Below, one piece after another: positions 53,903-61,974 of a stretch of 64,000 nucleotides of DNA; position 1 is the first letter of the stretch, and every line of letters begins with the position of its first letter. The position numbers were made by a program, and so were the translations under genes. Source of the DNA: Acinetobacter sp. 10FS3-1 (GTDB lineage: Bacteria; Pseudomonadota; Gammaproteobacteria; Pseudomonadales; Moraxellaceae); contig NZ_CP039145.1 in the NCBI RefSeq assembly GCF_013343215.1, positions 11,190-75,189 of the forward strand, written 5' to 3'. Under the pieces are notes generated by a model that saw only the letters and a program-made list of their open reading frames with translations, searched no databases and was not told the DNA's origin.

Positions 53903-55486
53903 ATGATAAACACCCCTACCTTAGACCCTATTGGCGCAGCATGGCTTATCCGTCATGCAAGCATCGAGCTGGTTTCGCCTTTATATGTCAGCAGTAGTAT
54001 CGGTGGGCGCAGGCAAACCTATAAAGACGGTGATGTCATCCATAACGCTTATCAGGAAACTGCGCGGCCACTGGACACTATCATTGCGCACTTACAGTTT
54101 CACATGCGTCATGAAGTACTGAATTTGGAGTTGCTGACTCGTCTGTTTGAGCAGATAGGGGCTAATGACGTACAAGCATGGGTAAACGCTGAGCCCACAG
54201 GCAGCTATGCCCGTAGAATGGCTTTCTTGTATGAATGGCTCATGGATAAAGAGTTAGCAGTACCGAGTAATTTAGGCGGTAACTATGTGGATGCTCTAGA
54301 TGCTAAGAAGCAGGTTACTTCAAGCCCTGCGCATGTCATAAAGAATGCTCGTTGGCGTATCAATGACAATCTTGCAGGAACCCGTCATTTCTGTCCTCAA
54401 CTGGTGAAAACAGAGGTATTTACGCAAGCCGCTGCACTCGATATTGCCACAATGGTTGACAAACTTAACGATGAATTTGGGCAAGACTTACTGATGCGTG
54501 CCTCCGTATGGATGACATTACGAGAGAGTAAAGCCAGTTTTACTATAGAAGGTGAAGGGAAAGAGTTAAAACGTATTGAACGTTTCGCCGATGTAATGGC
54601 ACGGCGTACCGGCAAGGGCGATATTCCGCTTGATCCTGAGTCGCTAGCAGAGTTGCAACAAGACATATTGGGTAGTAAAACTATTATTCAGCAGTACGGC
54701 ATCCGTCAATCACCAGTTTTTGTGTCGCATACTCAGGTGAATGGCTTTAAAGAAATTGTGCACTATATCGCGCCACCTGCTGATGACATTGCTAACAAGC
54801 TAGCAGGGTTACAGGTATTTATGGAAAAGACTGAGGGACAATCAGCACTGATGCGTAGTGCGGTTGCCTCCTTTGCTTTTGTATATATTCATCCGCTGGC
54901 GGATGGCAATGGCCGAGTACATCGCTTTTTAATTAATGATGTCCTTAGACGAGACCAAGTCATTCATGAGCCGATTATCTTACCTATATCGCAAGCCATT
55001 GCTGAGCATCCCTCAGACCGTCATGCCTATGACAAAATTTTAGACCGTGTCTCTGTGCCGCTTATGAAGCAAATCCGTGATCATTACAGCTTTGATAAAA
55101 AGGCAGTTACTTACCCTGATGGTATTCGCTCAAACTTAAATTTTGCAGGCAGCCACCTTATTCAACCGGCATGGCGCTTTATGGACTTAACGCCTCACGT
55201 TCAGTATTTATCAGGACTGATTGCTCATGTTATTGAAAAAGAGATGCATAACGAGTCACAGTACCTAAGAAAGCATGACCATGCACGACTGGCGATAAAA
55301 GAGATTGTTGAGATGCCCAACAGCTATGCCGATAGAATCATTCGCAGTATGCTGCAAAATAAGGGTGCTAAAAGTAATAAGTTACTTAAGGATTATCCAT
55401 TTTTAACAAATGATGAGGTTTGGGACGATATTTTCTCTGTCGTTGTAGAGACCTTTAAAGATGAGACAGATGAATTGAATAGGTAG
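53903..55486 (+). CDS. Fic-family protein (AMPylation domain) with inhibitory motif
   Basis: The 527-residue protein has the Fic core near residue 333: FVYIHPLADGNGRVHRFLIND, matching HPFxxGNGRxxR with the catalytic His. Upstream, SFTIEGEGKELKR matches the (S/T)xxxE(G/N) inhibitory helix that blocks ATP binding in class II Fic proteins. A C-terminal helical domain follows. Fic proteins transfer AMP or other groups to target proteins. Because the inhibitory helix is in the same chain, no separate antitoxin is needed. It is a single-gene unit unrelated to the Fic remnant at 9599-9829. Confidence 0.88.
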   Translation: MINTPTLDPIGAAWLIRHASIELVSPLYVSSSIGGRRQTYKDGDVIHNAYQETARPLDTIIAHLQFHMRHEVLNLELLTRLFEQIGANDVQAWVNAEPTGSYARRMAFLYEWLMDKELAVPSNLGGNYVDALDAKKQVTSSPAHVIKNARWRINDNLAGTRHFCPQLVKTEVFTQAAALDIATMVDKLNDEFGQDLLMRASVWMTLRESKASFTIEGEGKELKRIERFADVMARRTGKGDIPLDPESLAELQQDILGSKTIIQQYGIRQSPVFVSHTQVNGFKEIVHYIAPPADDIANKLAGLQVFMEKTEGQSALMRSAVASFAFVYIHPLADGNGRVHRFLINDVLRRDQVIHEPIILPISQAIAEHPSDRHAYDKILDRVSVPLMKQIRDHYSFDKKAVTYPDGIRSNLNFAGSHLIQPAWRFMDLTPHVQYLSGLIAHVIEKEMHNESQYLRKHDHARLAIKEIVEMPNSYADRIIRSMLQNKGAKSNKLLKDYPFLTNDEVWDDIFSVVVETFKDETDELNR

Positions 55487-55704
55487 AACAGACCCTGCTA
55501 TATGCAGGGATGTCTACCTTGACGATTAAGCTGGTATAAATATCATCGTTGCGATGATGATTCGACTACAAAAGATTCGGCTGAGATACCGTAGCATAAA
55601 ACATAATCAATATTTTTCTTACTTAAACAGAATATATTAAAAGAACTTTGACAACCGACCACTCTTATTTGACAAGAATTATTATAGATCCTCAAAATAA
55701 TTTT

Positions 55705-55880
55705 GAGTATTTGAGTATTTGAGTATTTGAGTATTTGAGTATTTGAGTATTTGAGTATTTGAGTATTTGAGTATTTGAGTATTTGAGTATTTGAGTATTT
55801 GAGTATTTGAGTATTTGAGTATTTGAGTATTTGAGTATTTGAGTATTTGAGTATTTGAGTATTTGAGTATTTGAGTATTT
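55705..55880. repeat. 22 perfect tandem copies of GAGTATTT
   Basis: The 8-bp unit is repeated 22 times without a single change (176 bp). The three reading frames through it are all open, so the minus strand reads a periodic peptide (ILKYSNTQ). Such a perfect array would change length by slipped-strand replication. It joins directly to the resolvase remnant at 55881. Confidence 0.95.
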
Positions 55881-56110
55881 GTTTAGCTATAACAGCTATC
55901 AACTGACGCGAGCACTTAGCTGTAGCTTGTATTTCAGAATAACTATGCCCAGATTTCAGAAGGCTAGCGATAATCTTACGCTTCTCGGTATCTTTCCTAC
56001 TTCCTGAATATTTACTTTCTACCTTAGCACGAGAAACACCTTACATCTGACGGTTACGTCGATCTTCATAGTCCGGCAGAGTAAAACTTGAAGTGCGACA
56101 TAAACCACCT
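55881..56110 (-). pseudogene. C-terminal remnant of a serine recombinase gene
   Basis: The minus-strand frame reads PDYEDRRNRQM, a stop (TAA), then GVSRAKVESKYSGSRKDTEKR and a helix-turn-helix (SGHSYSEIQATAKCSRQLIAVIAKQIL). This matches the E helix and C-terminal domain of resolvases (DYEDRRxRQxxGxxKAKAEGKYxGR). The catalytic domain is missing and the stop is in frame. The end of the reading frame runs into the 8-bp repeats. Confidence 0.7.
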
Positions 56111-56134
56111 AATTAATTTAAAGGGTTTATGGAG

Positions 56135-56953
56135 GGCACTGTTGCAAATAGAGATTTGAGTCGATGATGTTCCCTTTAAAAAGTACTTAGAGACCGAAAA
56201 CCCTGTTGATTAGACACACTTCACCCTGAGGCTGACCATAATAAAATGACGATGCTTGTCCTTTACGTAGTGCACGCATGACTTCAATACCTTTAATTGT
56301 GGCATAAGCCGTCTTCATAGATTTGAATCCTAATGTGGCCCTGATGATCCGCTTTAGCTTGCCATGATCACATTCAATCACGTTATTTTTATACTTAATC
56401 TGCCTGTGCTCAAGGTCTGGTGGACATTTACCTTCCCGTTTTAACCGTGATAAAGCACGTCCATATGTGGGTGCTTTATCCGTGTTGATCACTTGTGGAA
56501 TTTGCCACTTCTTCACATTATTTAAAATTTTTCCAAGAAAACAATATGCTGATTTGGTATTACGTCTAGAAGAAAGATAAAAATCAATGGTATCGCCACG
56601 TTGATCGACTGCACGATACAGATAAGACCATCGTCCATTCACTTTTACATAGGTTTCATCAATATGCCACGAGCTCAGATTTGTAGGATTACGCCAATAC
56701 CAGCGTAAACGTTTTTCTATTTCAGGAGCATAACGTTGAACCCAACGGTAAATAGTCGTGTGATCAACATTCACACCCCGTTCGGCCAGCATTTCCTGCA
56801 GTTCACGATAGCTAATGCCATATTTACAATACCAGCGCACAGCCCAAAGAATGATTTCGCCCTGAAAATGCCGACCATGGAAAGGATTCATATGCTGCAC
56901 CTTTAGCTAAAACAGTCTTCAGCTTACCATTCGTGGTTATTTGCAACAGTGCC
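56135..56953 (-). mobile_element. IS6-family element (IS1006/IS1008-like), 819 bp
   Basis: The ends GGCACTGTTGCAAATA and its complement TATTTGCAACAGTGCC-like right end are the typical IS6-family inverted repeats, with a single transposase between. It is inserted into an IS5-family element whose other half is missing, and no 8-bp target duplication is present. This fits an IS6-mediated deletion or cointegrate. Confidence 0.9.
56187..56900 (-). CDS. IS6-family transposase
   Basis: The 237-residue protein has the DDE residues in SSWHIDETYVKVNGRWSYLYRA, VINTDKAPTYGRAL and ECDHGKLKRIIRATLGFKS. The N-terminal segment GEIILWAVRWYCKYGISYRELQEMLAERG is typical of the family. It is complete and probably active. 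Confidence 0.94.
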   Translation of the reverse strand: MQHMNPFHGRHFQGEIILWAVRWYCKYGISYRELQEMLAERGVNVDHTTIYRWVQRYAPEIEKRLRWYWRNPTNLSSWHIDETYVKVNGRWSYLYRAVDQRGDTIDFYLSSRRNTKSAYCFLGKILNNVKKWQIPQVINTDKAPTYGRALSRLKREGKCPPDLEHRQIKYKNNVIECDHGKLKRIIRATLGFKSMKTAYATIKGIEVMRALRKGQASSFYYGQPQGEVCLINRVFGL

Positions 56954-57421
56954 ATGTTTCTTGCGTTTCCATTCGCCCTCACCTAGAAACTTCATGCCTG
57001 TAGAGTCCATGAGTAGATGCAGCCCATCGCTACTTTTTTGGTAGCTGATTACAATATCAATATGCTTTTGTCTTCTACAAAGCGTGGTGTAATCTGGAGC
57101 TATCCAATTTAATCCGCAAAGTTTAATCAGACTTTGCACAAAGCCAGTGACCATACGTAAAGACAGACGGAATAAGGATTTAATCATTAAGCAGCATTGG
57201 ATGGCTGCGTCGGAGTAGGTTTGATTTCGCCCTTGTTTGCCTTTTGATGGCGCATACCATTGCGTAGCAGGATCAAACCAAATGGCAATATTTCCGCGAC
57301 TCATGAGTGCTCGGTTATATGCGGGCCAATTGGTTGTGCGGTAGATTTTGTGTGCAGGCTTCTTCATTTGAAAATTATATCGCTGAAAAACCCTTTACAG
57401 ATAGGTTTGTGCAACAAAGCC
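56954..57421 (-). mobile_element. IS5-family element, copy 3, 5' half only
   Basis: The transposase starts MKKPAHKIYRTTNWPAYNRA and is nearly identical to copy 2 up to GEWKRKKHG, where the IS6 element begins. The outer end GCAACAAAGCC is intact. The 3' half of the element is not found beyond the IS6 copy. Confidence 0.9.
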
Positions 57422-57649
57422 GGTTAAATGTAGCCCAAATAACACCGGTAAGCCTACGAAACTTAACGTCTGATAATTTTTGAATATCTTTGAATTTCAT
57501 CCAAGGATTATCCCTTGAATTAAATAATTCTGCTGATTAATTTAAAATCATATAAATTGTACGTTTTTTGATTTATGACGGAAGTCTAATTGTTTTTAGT
57601 TTAGTGATGCCTAAAACTTATTTTGACTTTTTGATATAGCAGTATTTAC

Positions 57650-58468
57650 ATGAATTTATTAAAATTATTTCTAGCATCATCTTTTATTTTTCTTACGGGG
57701 TGTCAGACTTTTTTTCATAAGTATCCTTCAAAAAATGAATTACAAACTGTATATGTTTCAAGTGATTATGTTAATAAGACAAAATATAGTTCGCCTAGAG
57801 ATAAAACATTAAAAGATGCACAAGTAGTAATAGGATTATCAAGGAATGATGCATCAGCAACGGGATTTATGCTTTCTGATCTAACATTAGCATTTGATAT
57901 AATCAATATAACTAGTAAAACAAAAGAAGTTAGTGATCAATTAGATTTCTTAAAAACTCAAAAATTTGATAAATTAGTAAAATCTCAATTAGAAAAAAAA
58001 CTAAGTGCAAGTGATTCAAGCATAGAAGTAATAAATAAAAATAATGCTAATTTTTTATTAGTTCCTTTTGTTTTTATATCAGCATCTCCGGATGATTTTC
58101 ATCTAGATTTTACTATTGGTGTAAATATTAAAAATAAAGTAAGAATGTATCACTATCGCAGTAAGTACTTTGAGACAGTAAAGGACATTAATGAAGAAGA
58201 ATTTAATCAAATTTCAGAAGTTGCTTTCGATAAAATATTAACTCTTATTTTGAATGATATGGATAATAAAATTGATTATTTAGCTCAAGATAAATCCCTT
58301 GAAGAAAAATGTATTCCTTTATCAGGAAAGACTTGGGCAAAGATAGGCTTTGCGATGAAAGTTAACTATAATTATGTTAAAAATGAAAAGAATGAATGTA
58401 TTGCAAATTTAAAAGATAACTTTGGAGTAGAATTTTCTGGATATCCTCATGTCTTTATCTTTGAATAA
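57650..58468 (+). CDS. Putative lipoprotein of unknown function
   Basis: The 272-residue protein has a lipoprotein signal: MNLLKLFLASSFIFLTGCQ with lipobox LTGC, so Cys18 would be acylated. The mature part is Lys/Asn-rich with no motif I can name. The gene is AT-rich and stands alone. It may be surface-exposed or periplasmic; function unknown. Confidence 0.7.
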   Translation: MNLLKLFLASSFIFLTGCQTFFHKYPSKNELQTVYVSSDYVNKTKYSSPRDKTLKDAQVVIGLSRNDASATGFMLSDLTLAFDIINITSKTKEVSDQLDFLKTQKFDKLVKSQLEKKLSASDSSIEVINKNNANFLLVPFVFISASPDDFHLDFTIGVNIKNKVRMYHYRSKYFETVKDINEEEFNQISEVAFDKILTLILNDMDNKIDYLAQDKSLEEKCIPLSGKTWAKIGFAMKVNYNYVKNEKNECIANLKDNFGVEFSGYPHVFIFE

Positions 58469-58614
58469 GTAGCTAAATTTAAAATAGAAAGTAAAAAACA
58501 GTTAGGTAATATTATTTTCATCCAGCGAGGAGTAATGGGAAAACTTAGCAGATTGGATTAAGCAAGTTTAATGTCCGTTTTTACTGGGACTAATACATAA
58601 TATGGACTATAACG

Positions 58615-58641
58615 AAGCCTATGTTAAGACATAGGCTTTTT
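58615..58641 (+). terminator. Terminator hairpin downstream of the lipoprotein region
   Basis: AAGCCTATGT, four bases, ACATAGGCTT followed by TTT. It ends plus-strand transcription before the convergent HigA gene. Confidence 0.75.
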
Positions 58642-58651
58642 GGAGTTACAT

Positions 58652-58680
58652 AAAAATGGGAGCCTATAGCTCCCATTTTT
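58652..58680. terminator. Terminator of the HigB/HigA operon
   Basis: AAAAATGGGAGC/GCTCCCATTTTT hairpin, nearly identical to the one behind RelB/RelE at 50551-50579. It is symmetrical and would work on either strand. Confidence 0.85.
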
Positions 58681-58684
58681 ATTG

Positions 58685-58987
58685 TTAAACGTTGAATCCT
58701 ATATGTTTTCCTGTTGGAAGCTCTACATCAATACGGAGCTTCCCACCCATTGCCTCAACATACTTTTTCATGGTTGAAATCTTAAGATCATTGCCACGAT
58801 TTTCTATTGCTGAAAGCGATGGCTGTTTTATTCCCAAAGTTTCAGCAAGCTCTTTTTGAGAAATTTCGAGTTCTTCACGAATAAGATGAAGCTGATTTTC
58901 TAGCAGTAATTCATCTGCCATTTTTTGAATACGGGCTTGGCTCTCTGGAGAGCGGCTAGCTAACAATTCTTGCAGAGTCTTAGCCAT
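58685..58987 (-). CDS. higA: HigA-type antitoxin (XRE helix-turn-helix)
   Basis: The 100-residue protein has a central helix-turn-helix (ISQKELAETLGIKQPSLSAIENRGNDLKISTMKKYVEAMGG). It follows the toxin gene with an 8-bp overlap, the reversed toxin-first order of higBA loci. HigA neutralises HigB and represses the operon. Confidence 0.9.
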   Translation of the reverse strand: MAKTLQELLASRSPESQARIQKMADELLLENQLHLIREELEISQKELAETLGIKQPSLSAIENRGNDLKISTMKKYVEAMGGKLRIDVELPTGKHIGFNV

Positions 58988-59336
58988 TAGATTTATCTCC
59001 TAGGGTGGTGAGATGAAGTTGGTATTGTTCATCTGCAATATCCAGCATGTCTTTATAAAAACGCTTTTTACCGCCTTTATCAGCAATACATAGAACAATA
59101 GCCTGTCGTAAGGGATCAAATGCGAAAAAAGCTCTTAAGGGTCTACCGCGATGTTGAACACGCAGTTCTTTCATATTGGTAAATTTAGACTCATACACAG
59201 TATCTACTAAAGGACGGCCTAAACTCGGTCCCTGCTGCTGTAGAACAACCAGGGCAGCTAGGACCTTCTCTTGTGTCGATTCATCTTGCTGTTCAAGCCA
59301 CTGATTAAATAGATCTGTCGTAATGACTGTCCACAT
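58980..59336 (-). CDS. higB: HigB-type toxin (RelE superfamily)
   Basis: The 118-residue protein begins MWTVITTDLFNQWLEQQDE and has the phage-derived Gp49/HigB signature: LGRPLVDTVYESKFTNMKELRVQHRGRPLRAFFAFDPLRQAIVLCIADKGG. It is expected to cleave mRNA on the ribosome. It is the first gene of the operon and lies 10 bp after the operator palindrome. Confidence 0.9.
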   Translation of the reverse strand: MWTVITTDLFNQWLEQQDESTQEKVLAALVVLQQQGPSLGRPLVDTVYESKFTNMKELRVQHRGRPLRAFFAFDPLRQAIVLCIADKGGKKRFYKDMLDIADEQYQLHLTTLGDKSNG

Positions 59337-59345
59337 ACCACAACC

Positions 59346-59371
59346 AAAATATAGATTATAGTCTATATTTT
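59346..59371. promoter_or_regulatory. Operator of the HigB/HigA operon
   Basis: AAAATATAGA and TCTATATTTT are perfect 10-bp arms around six bases, directly ahead of higB. TATAAT lies in the centre of the minus strand, so repressor binding would cover the -10 box. Confidence 0.8.
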
Positions 59372-59412
59372 AAGGGCATTATGCTTGTTTTTGCAAATGA
59401 GAAAGGATAAAC

Positions 59413-59449
59413 AATAAAAAACCCCAGCATCCTGCTGGGGTTTTTTATT
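59413..59449. terminator. Bidirectional terminator
   Basis: AATAAAAAACCCCAGCA, three bases, TGCTGGGGTTTTTTATT. A counterpart of the same kind is at 61247-61277 on the other side of the inverted repeats. Confidence 0.9.
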
Positions 59450-59512
59450 GGAACTTTAGGTCTGTGCTGGCTTAGTGCTTGTCGTATCTGGCCCCATCCT
59501 TTGTAATTCTAA

Positions 59513-59646
59513 GGAACTTCCTGTTCCTGACCAATTCATCATATGAAAATTCTACTATTCCGAATAGCCGCAAAGGGCCGAATTTCACGTAAGCTAAAGC
59601 GTACAAAATAGCCTAAATTTCATCCACAGTAATTGGGGATAGTTTT
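59513..59646. repeat. 134-bp inverted repeat, left copy
   Basis: From GGAACTTCCTGTTCCTGA to TTGGGGATAGTTTT this stretch is complementary, at roughly 80 percent by eye, to 61043-61176. It includes TTTCATCCACAG (DnaA-box-like) and GCGTACAAAATAGCC. It encloses the metallopeptidase gene with its two pdif sites. Confidence 0.85.
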
Positions 59647-59736
59647 CGCCCTGGAAGAGCTGAGAACATTGGGAAAATGCCAAAATTGAGCATTTTTTAG
59701 ACGATTTTATTGGCGAAAGATTACAAATCTGTTTAA

Positions 59737-59770
59737 AAAACACACGAGTTGTTAAAATGTGTGTTTTTTG
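59737..59770 (+). terminator. Hairpin with T run inside the inverted-repeat unit
   Basis: AAAAAACACAC and GTGTGTTTTTT pair around 13 bases. It can stop transcripts from the minus-strand metallopeptidase gene as well as plus-strand ones. Confidence 0.65.
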
Positions 59771-59832
59771 ATCTTGAAGGTTGTGTGTTTTTTTGTCTTA
59801 AACCTTTGATAAATAATATTATTTAAAATCGC

Positions 59833-59860
59833 ATTTCGTATAACGCCCATTATGTTAAAT
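59833..59860 (+). other. pdif site D (XerC/XerD)
   Basis: ATTTCGTATAA, CGCCCA, TTATGTTAAAT is a textbook pdif sequence. It lies 5 bp beyond the end of the metallopeptidase gene. Confidence 0.92.
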
Positions 59861-59865
59861 GGGAA

Positions 59866-60765
59866 CTACTTTTCTTTAAAAATATCATCTTTAATAAAAT
59901 CCAGATTATTATTTTTTGCATATTCCATAATTTCATCTTTCATATCTTTCTTTTGAATTAAGCGATATTTATCATTTTTATGGTAATTAGTCCCGAAAAT
60001 AGGTTCAAAAATAGGTGATCTGATTTCCGTTATTTTTGGTCGATTTCCTTGTATTTTTCTATGCACTGCAACAACTTCATCTATGATCTGAAATCCTTTT
60101 AAAGAAGATTTATTTTGATATGCTTCTACGATCTCGTTATCTAAAGACGTTATCATCTTTAGATGCATACCAACATATTCTCCTCGAACTTGTAAGAATT
60201 GTGGTGATCTATAAAAAAAGGAAGCAACCCCTGCTATATTCATTCCTACACGCTCAAATGGTTCTAGATACTTTGTAGTATCACCGTCTTTGTAAAAGTC
60301 GTAATATAGTTTAGTAAAAACTCTTCCCATTAACTTGCAGAAAGTTGTTTTATCTTTTTTTAATTTATCAGCGTATTTAAAATCTTCTCTTAATATTTTT
60401 CTTAGGTTTTTTCCATAAGTATATAAAGCAGTAGCTATTCTTGCTCCTTGAAAATCAGCATGTGTTTCCATCGCCATTACTTCTTTATTGGAGCCAGCTT
60501 GAAAAGTACTATGATCATTTAAACAATGTGTTAATTCATGACAAAAAATCACCACATATTCTAAGAGTTCCTCCACATCTTTTATATTGGCATTACCAGC
60601 ATCTTTTGAATATTTTATGAGGTATTTTTTTTGATCTTTTAGCTTATTTGCTGAAAAGTGAATAAAGCTATTTCCTTTATTCTGAGTCTCGACTTCAAAA
60701 GTAATCAAGTGCTTTACATCTGCACATAGCAGTATAAATAGCTGTTCTACGTTAATTTTTGACAA
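59866..60765 (-). CDS. Putative zinc metallopeptidase in a pdif cassette
   Basis: The 299-residue protein has the zinc-binding motif HExxH in FCHELTHCLNDH near residue 76 and a likely third ligand region METHADFQGARIA about 24 residues later. No signal peptide or membrane segment is seen, so it acts in the cytoplasm. The frame starts with TTG, with GAGAG eight bases ahead, and no ATG is available nearby. Members with this motif pair include ImmA/IrrE-like and SprT-like peptidases, but I cannot assign the family. It is the only gene between the opposed pdif sites D and E. Confidence 0.65.
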   Translation of the reverse strand: MSKINVEQLFILLCADVKHLITFEVETQNKGNSFIHFSANKLKDQKKYLIKYSKDAGNANIKDVEELLEYVVIFCHELTHCLNDHSTFQAGSNKEVMAMETHADFQGARIATALYTYGKNLRKILREDFKYADKLKKDKTTFCKLMGRVFTKLYYDFYKDGDTTKYLEPFERVGMNIAGVASFFYRSPQFLQVRGEYVGMHLKMITSLDNEIVEAYQNKSSLKGFQIIDEVVAVHRKIQGNRPKITEIRSPIFEPIFGTNYHKNDKYRLIQKKDMKDEIMEYAKNNNLDFIKDDIFKEK

Positions 60766-60821
60766 TTTTTTCTCTCAATGAAAAATCAAAATTTTAGAAG
60801 TATTTTATTTAAAATAGCTAA

Positions 60822-60849
60822 AATTAACATAATACGCGTTATACGAAAA
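60822..60849 (-). other. pdif site E (XerD/XerC, inverted)
   Basis: AATTAACATAA, TACGCG, TTATACGAAAA is the complement of a pdif site. With site D it forms an inverted pair about 1 kb apart around one gene. Confidence 0.85.
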
Positions 60850-61042
60850 TAACATAACACTTGTATATTAATATAAATATCAAAAACTTAAAATTTTCAC
60901 TCTGATCACAAAATATCCGAAAATCGGCTTTTGTAATAAGTTGGTGAGTTTTTAAGCGAGTCTGTAACATTTTACCAGTAAATTTGGTTAAAAAAACGAT
61001 CAATTTAGCGATCAGTGCCCATTTCATACGGATCCAGGTTCC

Positions 61043-61176
61043 AAAACTATCCCCAATTGCTGTGGATAAAATTTAGGCTATTTTGTACGCCTGAGCTTAC
61101 GTGAATTCCGGTCCTTTGCGGCTATTCAGGATACTGGAACTTTCCTATGATGAACTCATCAGGAACAGGAAGTTCC
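61043..61176. repeat. 134-bp inverted repeat, right copy
   Basis: AAAACTATCCCCAATTGCTG to AGGAACAGGAAGTTCC is the inverted partner of 59513-59646, of exactly the same length. TGTGGATAAAA near its start is a DnaA-box-like word. Confidence 0.85.
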
Positions 61177-61246
61177 ATAACATAAAATAAAAATTATAAG
61201 TTATTAGACACGGATCAGCAGGTAACAAAGCACACCCAGCAATAAT

Positions 61247-61277
61247 AAAAAACCCCGGCAGGATGCCGGGGTTTTTT
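61247..61277. terminator. Bidirectional terminator
   Basis: AAAAAACCCCGGCA, three bases, TGCCGGGGTTTTTT. It is the mirror counterpart of the terminator at 59413-59449. Confidence 0.9.
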
Positions 61278-61291
61278 ACTATCTAAACTTC

Positions 61292-61486
61292 TTAAATTAA
61301 AGTTGGATGAGCATCCAGGATACGAATTAAAGTCGCTGCAGGACCAGTCGGATAGCGACGGCCTTGTTCCCAGTTTTGTAAGGTTCTTGCGCTGATATGC
61401 AAGCGTGCAGCAAACTCTGCCGGGGTTAGGGGAACTCTATCTTTCAGCTCTTTATGCAACAAAGCCTTTAAGAGTCCGAACCGCTC
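61292..61486 (-). pseudogene. 3' fragment of an XRE-type antitoxin gene
   Basis: The minus-strand frame reads KALLHKELKDRVPLTPAEFA, then the helix-turn-helix ARLHISARTLQNWEQGRRYP and a tail TGPAATLIRILDAHPTLI. There is no ATG, and upstream of GERF-like codons the frame is closed, so the N-terminus is missing. It resembles antitoxins of HigA/NadS type whose toxin partner is no longer here. Confidence 0.7.
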
Positions 61487-61626
61487 AACTCAGTATCTTG
61501 GAAATTATCTTTATTTCCATTTGGTATAAATGTTCTCATTTCAATAATTTCAAAGCATTTTTCTCATAGCTAAAACACAATAAAAAGTATTTATTTAAAA
61601 ACTTACCTTGTTACTAATAAATAATA

Positions 61627-61726
61627 GACTTCTTGCGTTAGTCAAATTTTAAGCAGCTAAAAGCTATATTTTATGAGGTTTTAGCCAATTCAAAAATTAG
61701 ATAAGACTATACTTTCGCAAGAGGTC
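61627..61726. repeat. MITE-like 100-bp repeat, copy 1
   Basis: The unit starts GACTTCTTGCG and ends CGCAAGAGGTC, which are inverted repeats with one mismatch. Its inner sequence is nearly identical to the second copy at 61859-61958. The bases TA flank both ends. No coding capacity is present, so it is a miniature inverted-repeat element or the joined ends of an IS. Confidence 0.75.
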
Positions 61727-61858
61727 TAATTCATCTCATTAATATGCATAAATTAGCACTACATATTTCTTTACTTAATTTAACAATATAAGTTCACACA
61801 TCAGTAGGACACAAACAAAAATAGTTATACCATTCACATAATACAAGTGCTAATAATT
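61727..61858. other. Spacer between the two MITE-like repeats
   Basis: A 132-bp AT-rich stretch with no gene or clear signal. Confidence 0.5.
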
Positions 61859-61958
61859 GACTTCTTGCGTTAGTCAAATTTTAAGCAGCCAAAAGCTATA
61901 TTTTATGAGGTTTTAGCCAATTCAAAAATTAGATAAAACTATACTTTCGCAAGAGGTC
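61859..61958. repeat. MITE-like 100-bp repeat, copy 2
   Basis: Same length, orientation and ends as copy 1, with two base changes noticed. It ends 16 bp before the pilin start, so it must supply or contain the promoter region of the pilus operon. Confidence 0.75.
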
Positions 61959-61974
61959 TAATAAGGATTAAAAG

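Noticed and set aside
55543..55902. 119-codon frame with the periodic peptide ILKYSNTQ
   Set aside because: It is the translation of the 8-bp DNA repeat fused to a resolvase remnant, not an independent protein.
58602..58630. pdif-like sequence near GACTATAACGAAGCCTATGTTAAG
   Set aside because: Only part of each Xer arm fits, and the right part is fully explained by the terminator hairpin at 58615-58641.
60839..61027. 62-codon minus-strand frame (MKWALIAKLIVFL...)
   Set aside because: It overlaps pdif site E, has no ribosome site and looks like a chance hydrophobic frame in AT-rich DNA.
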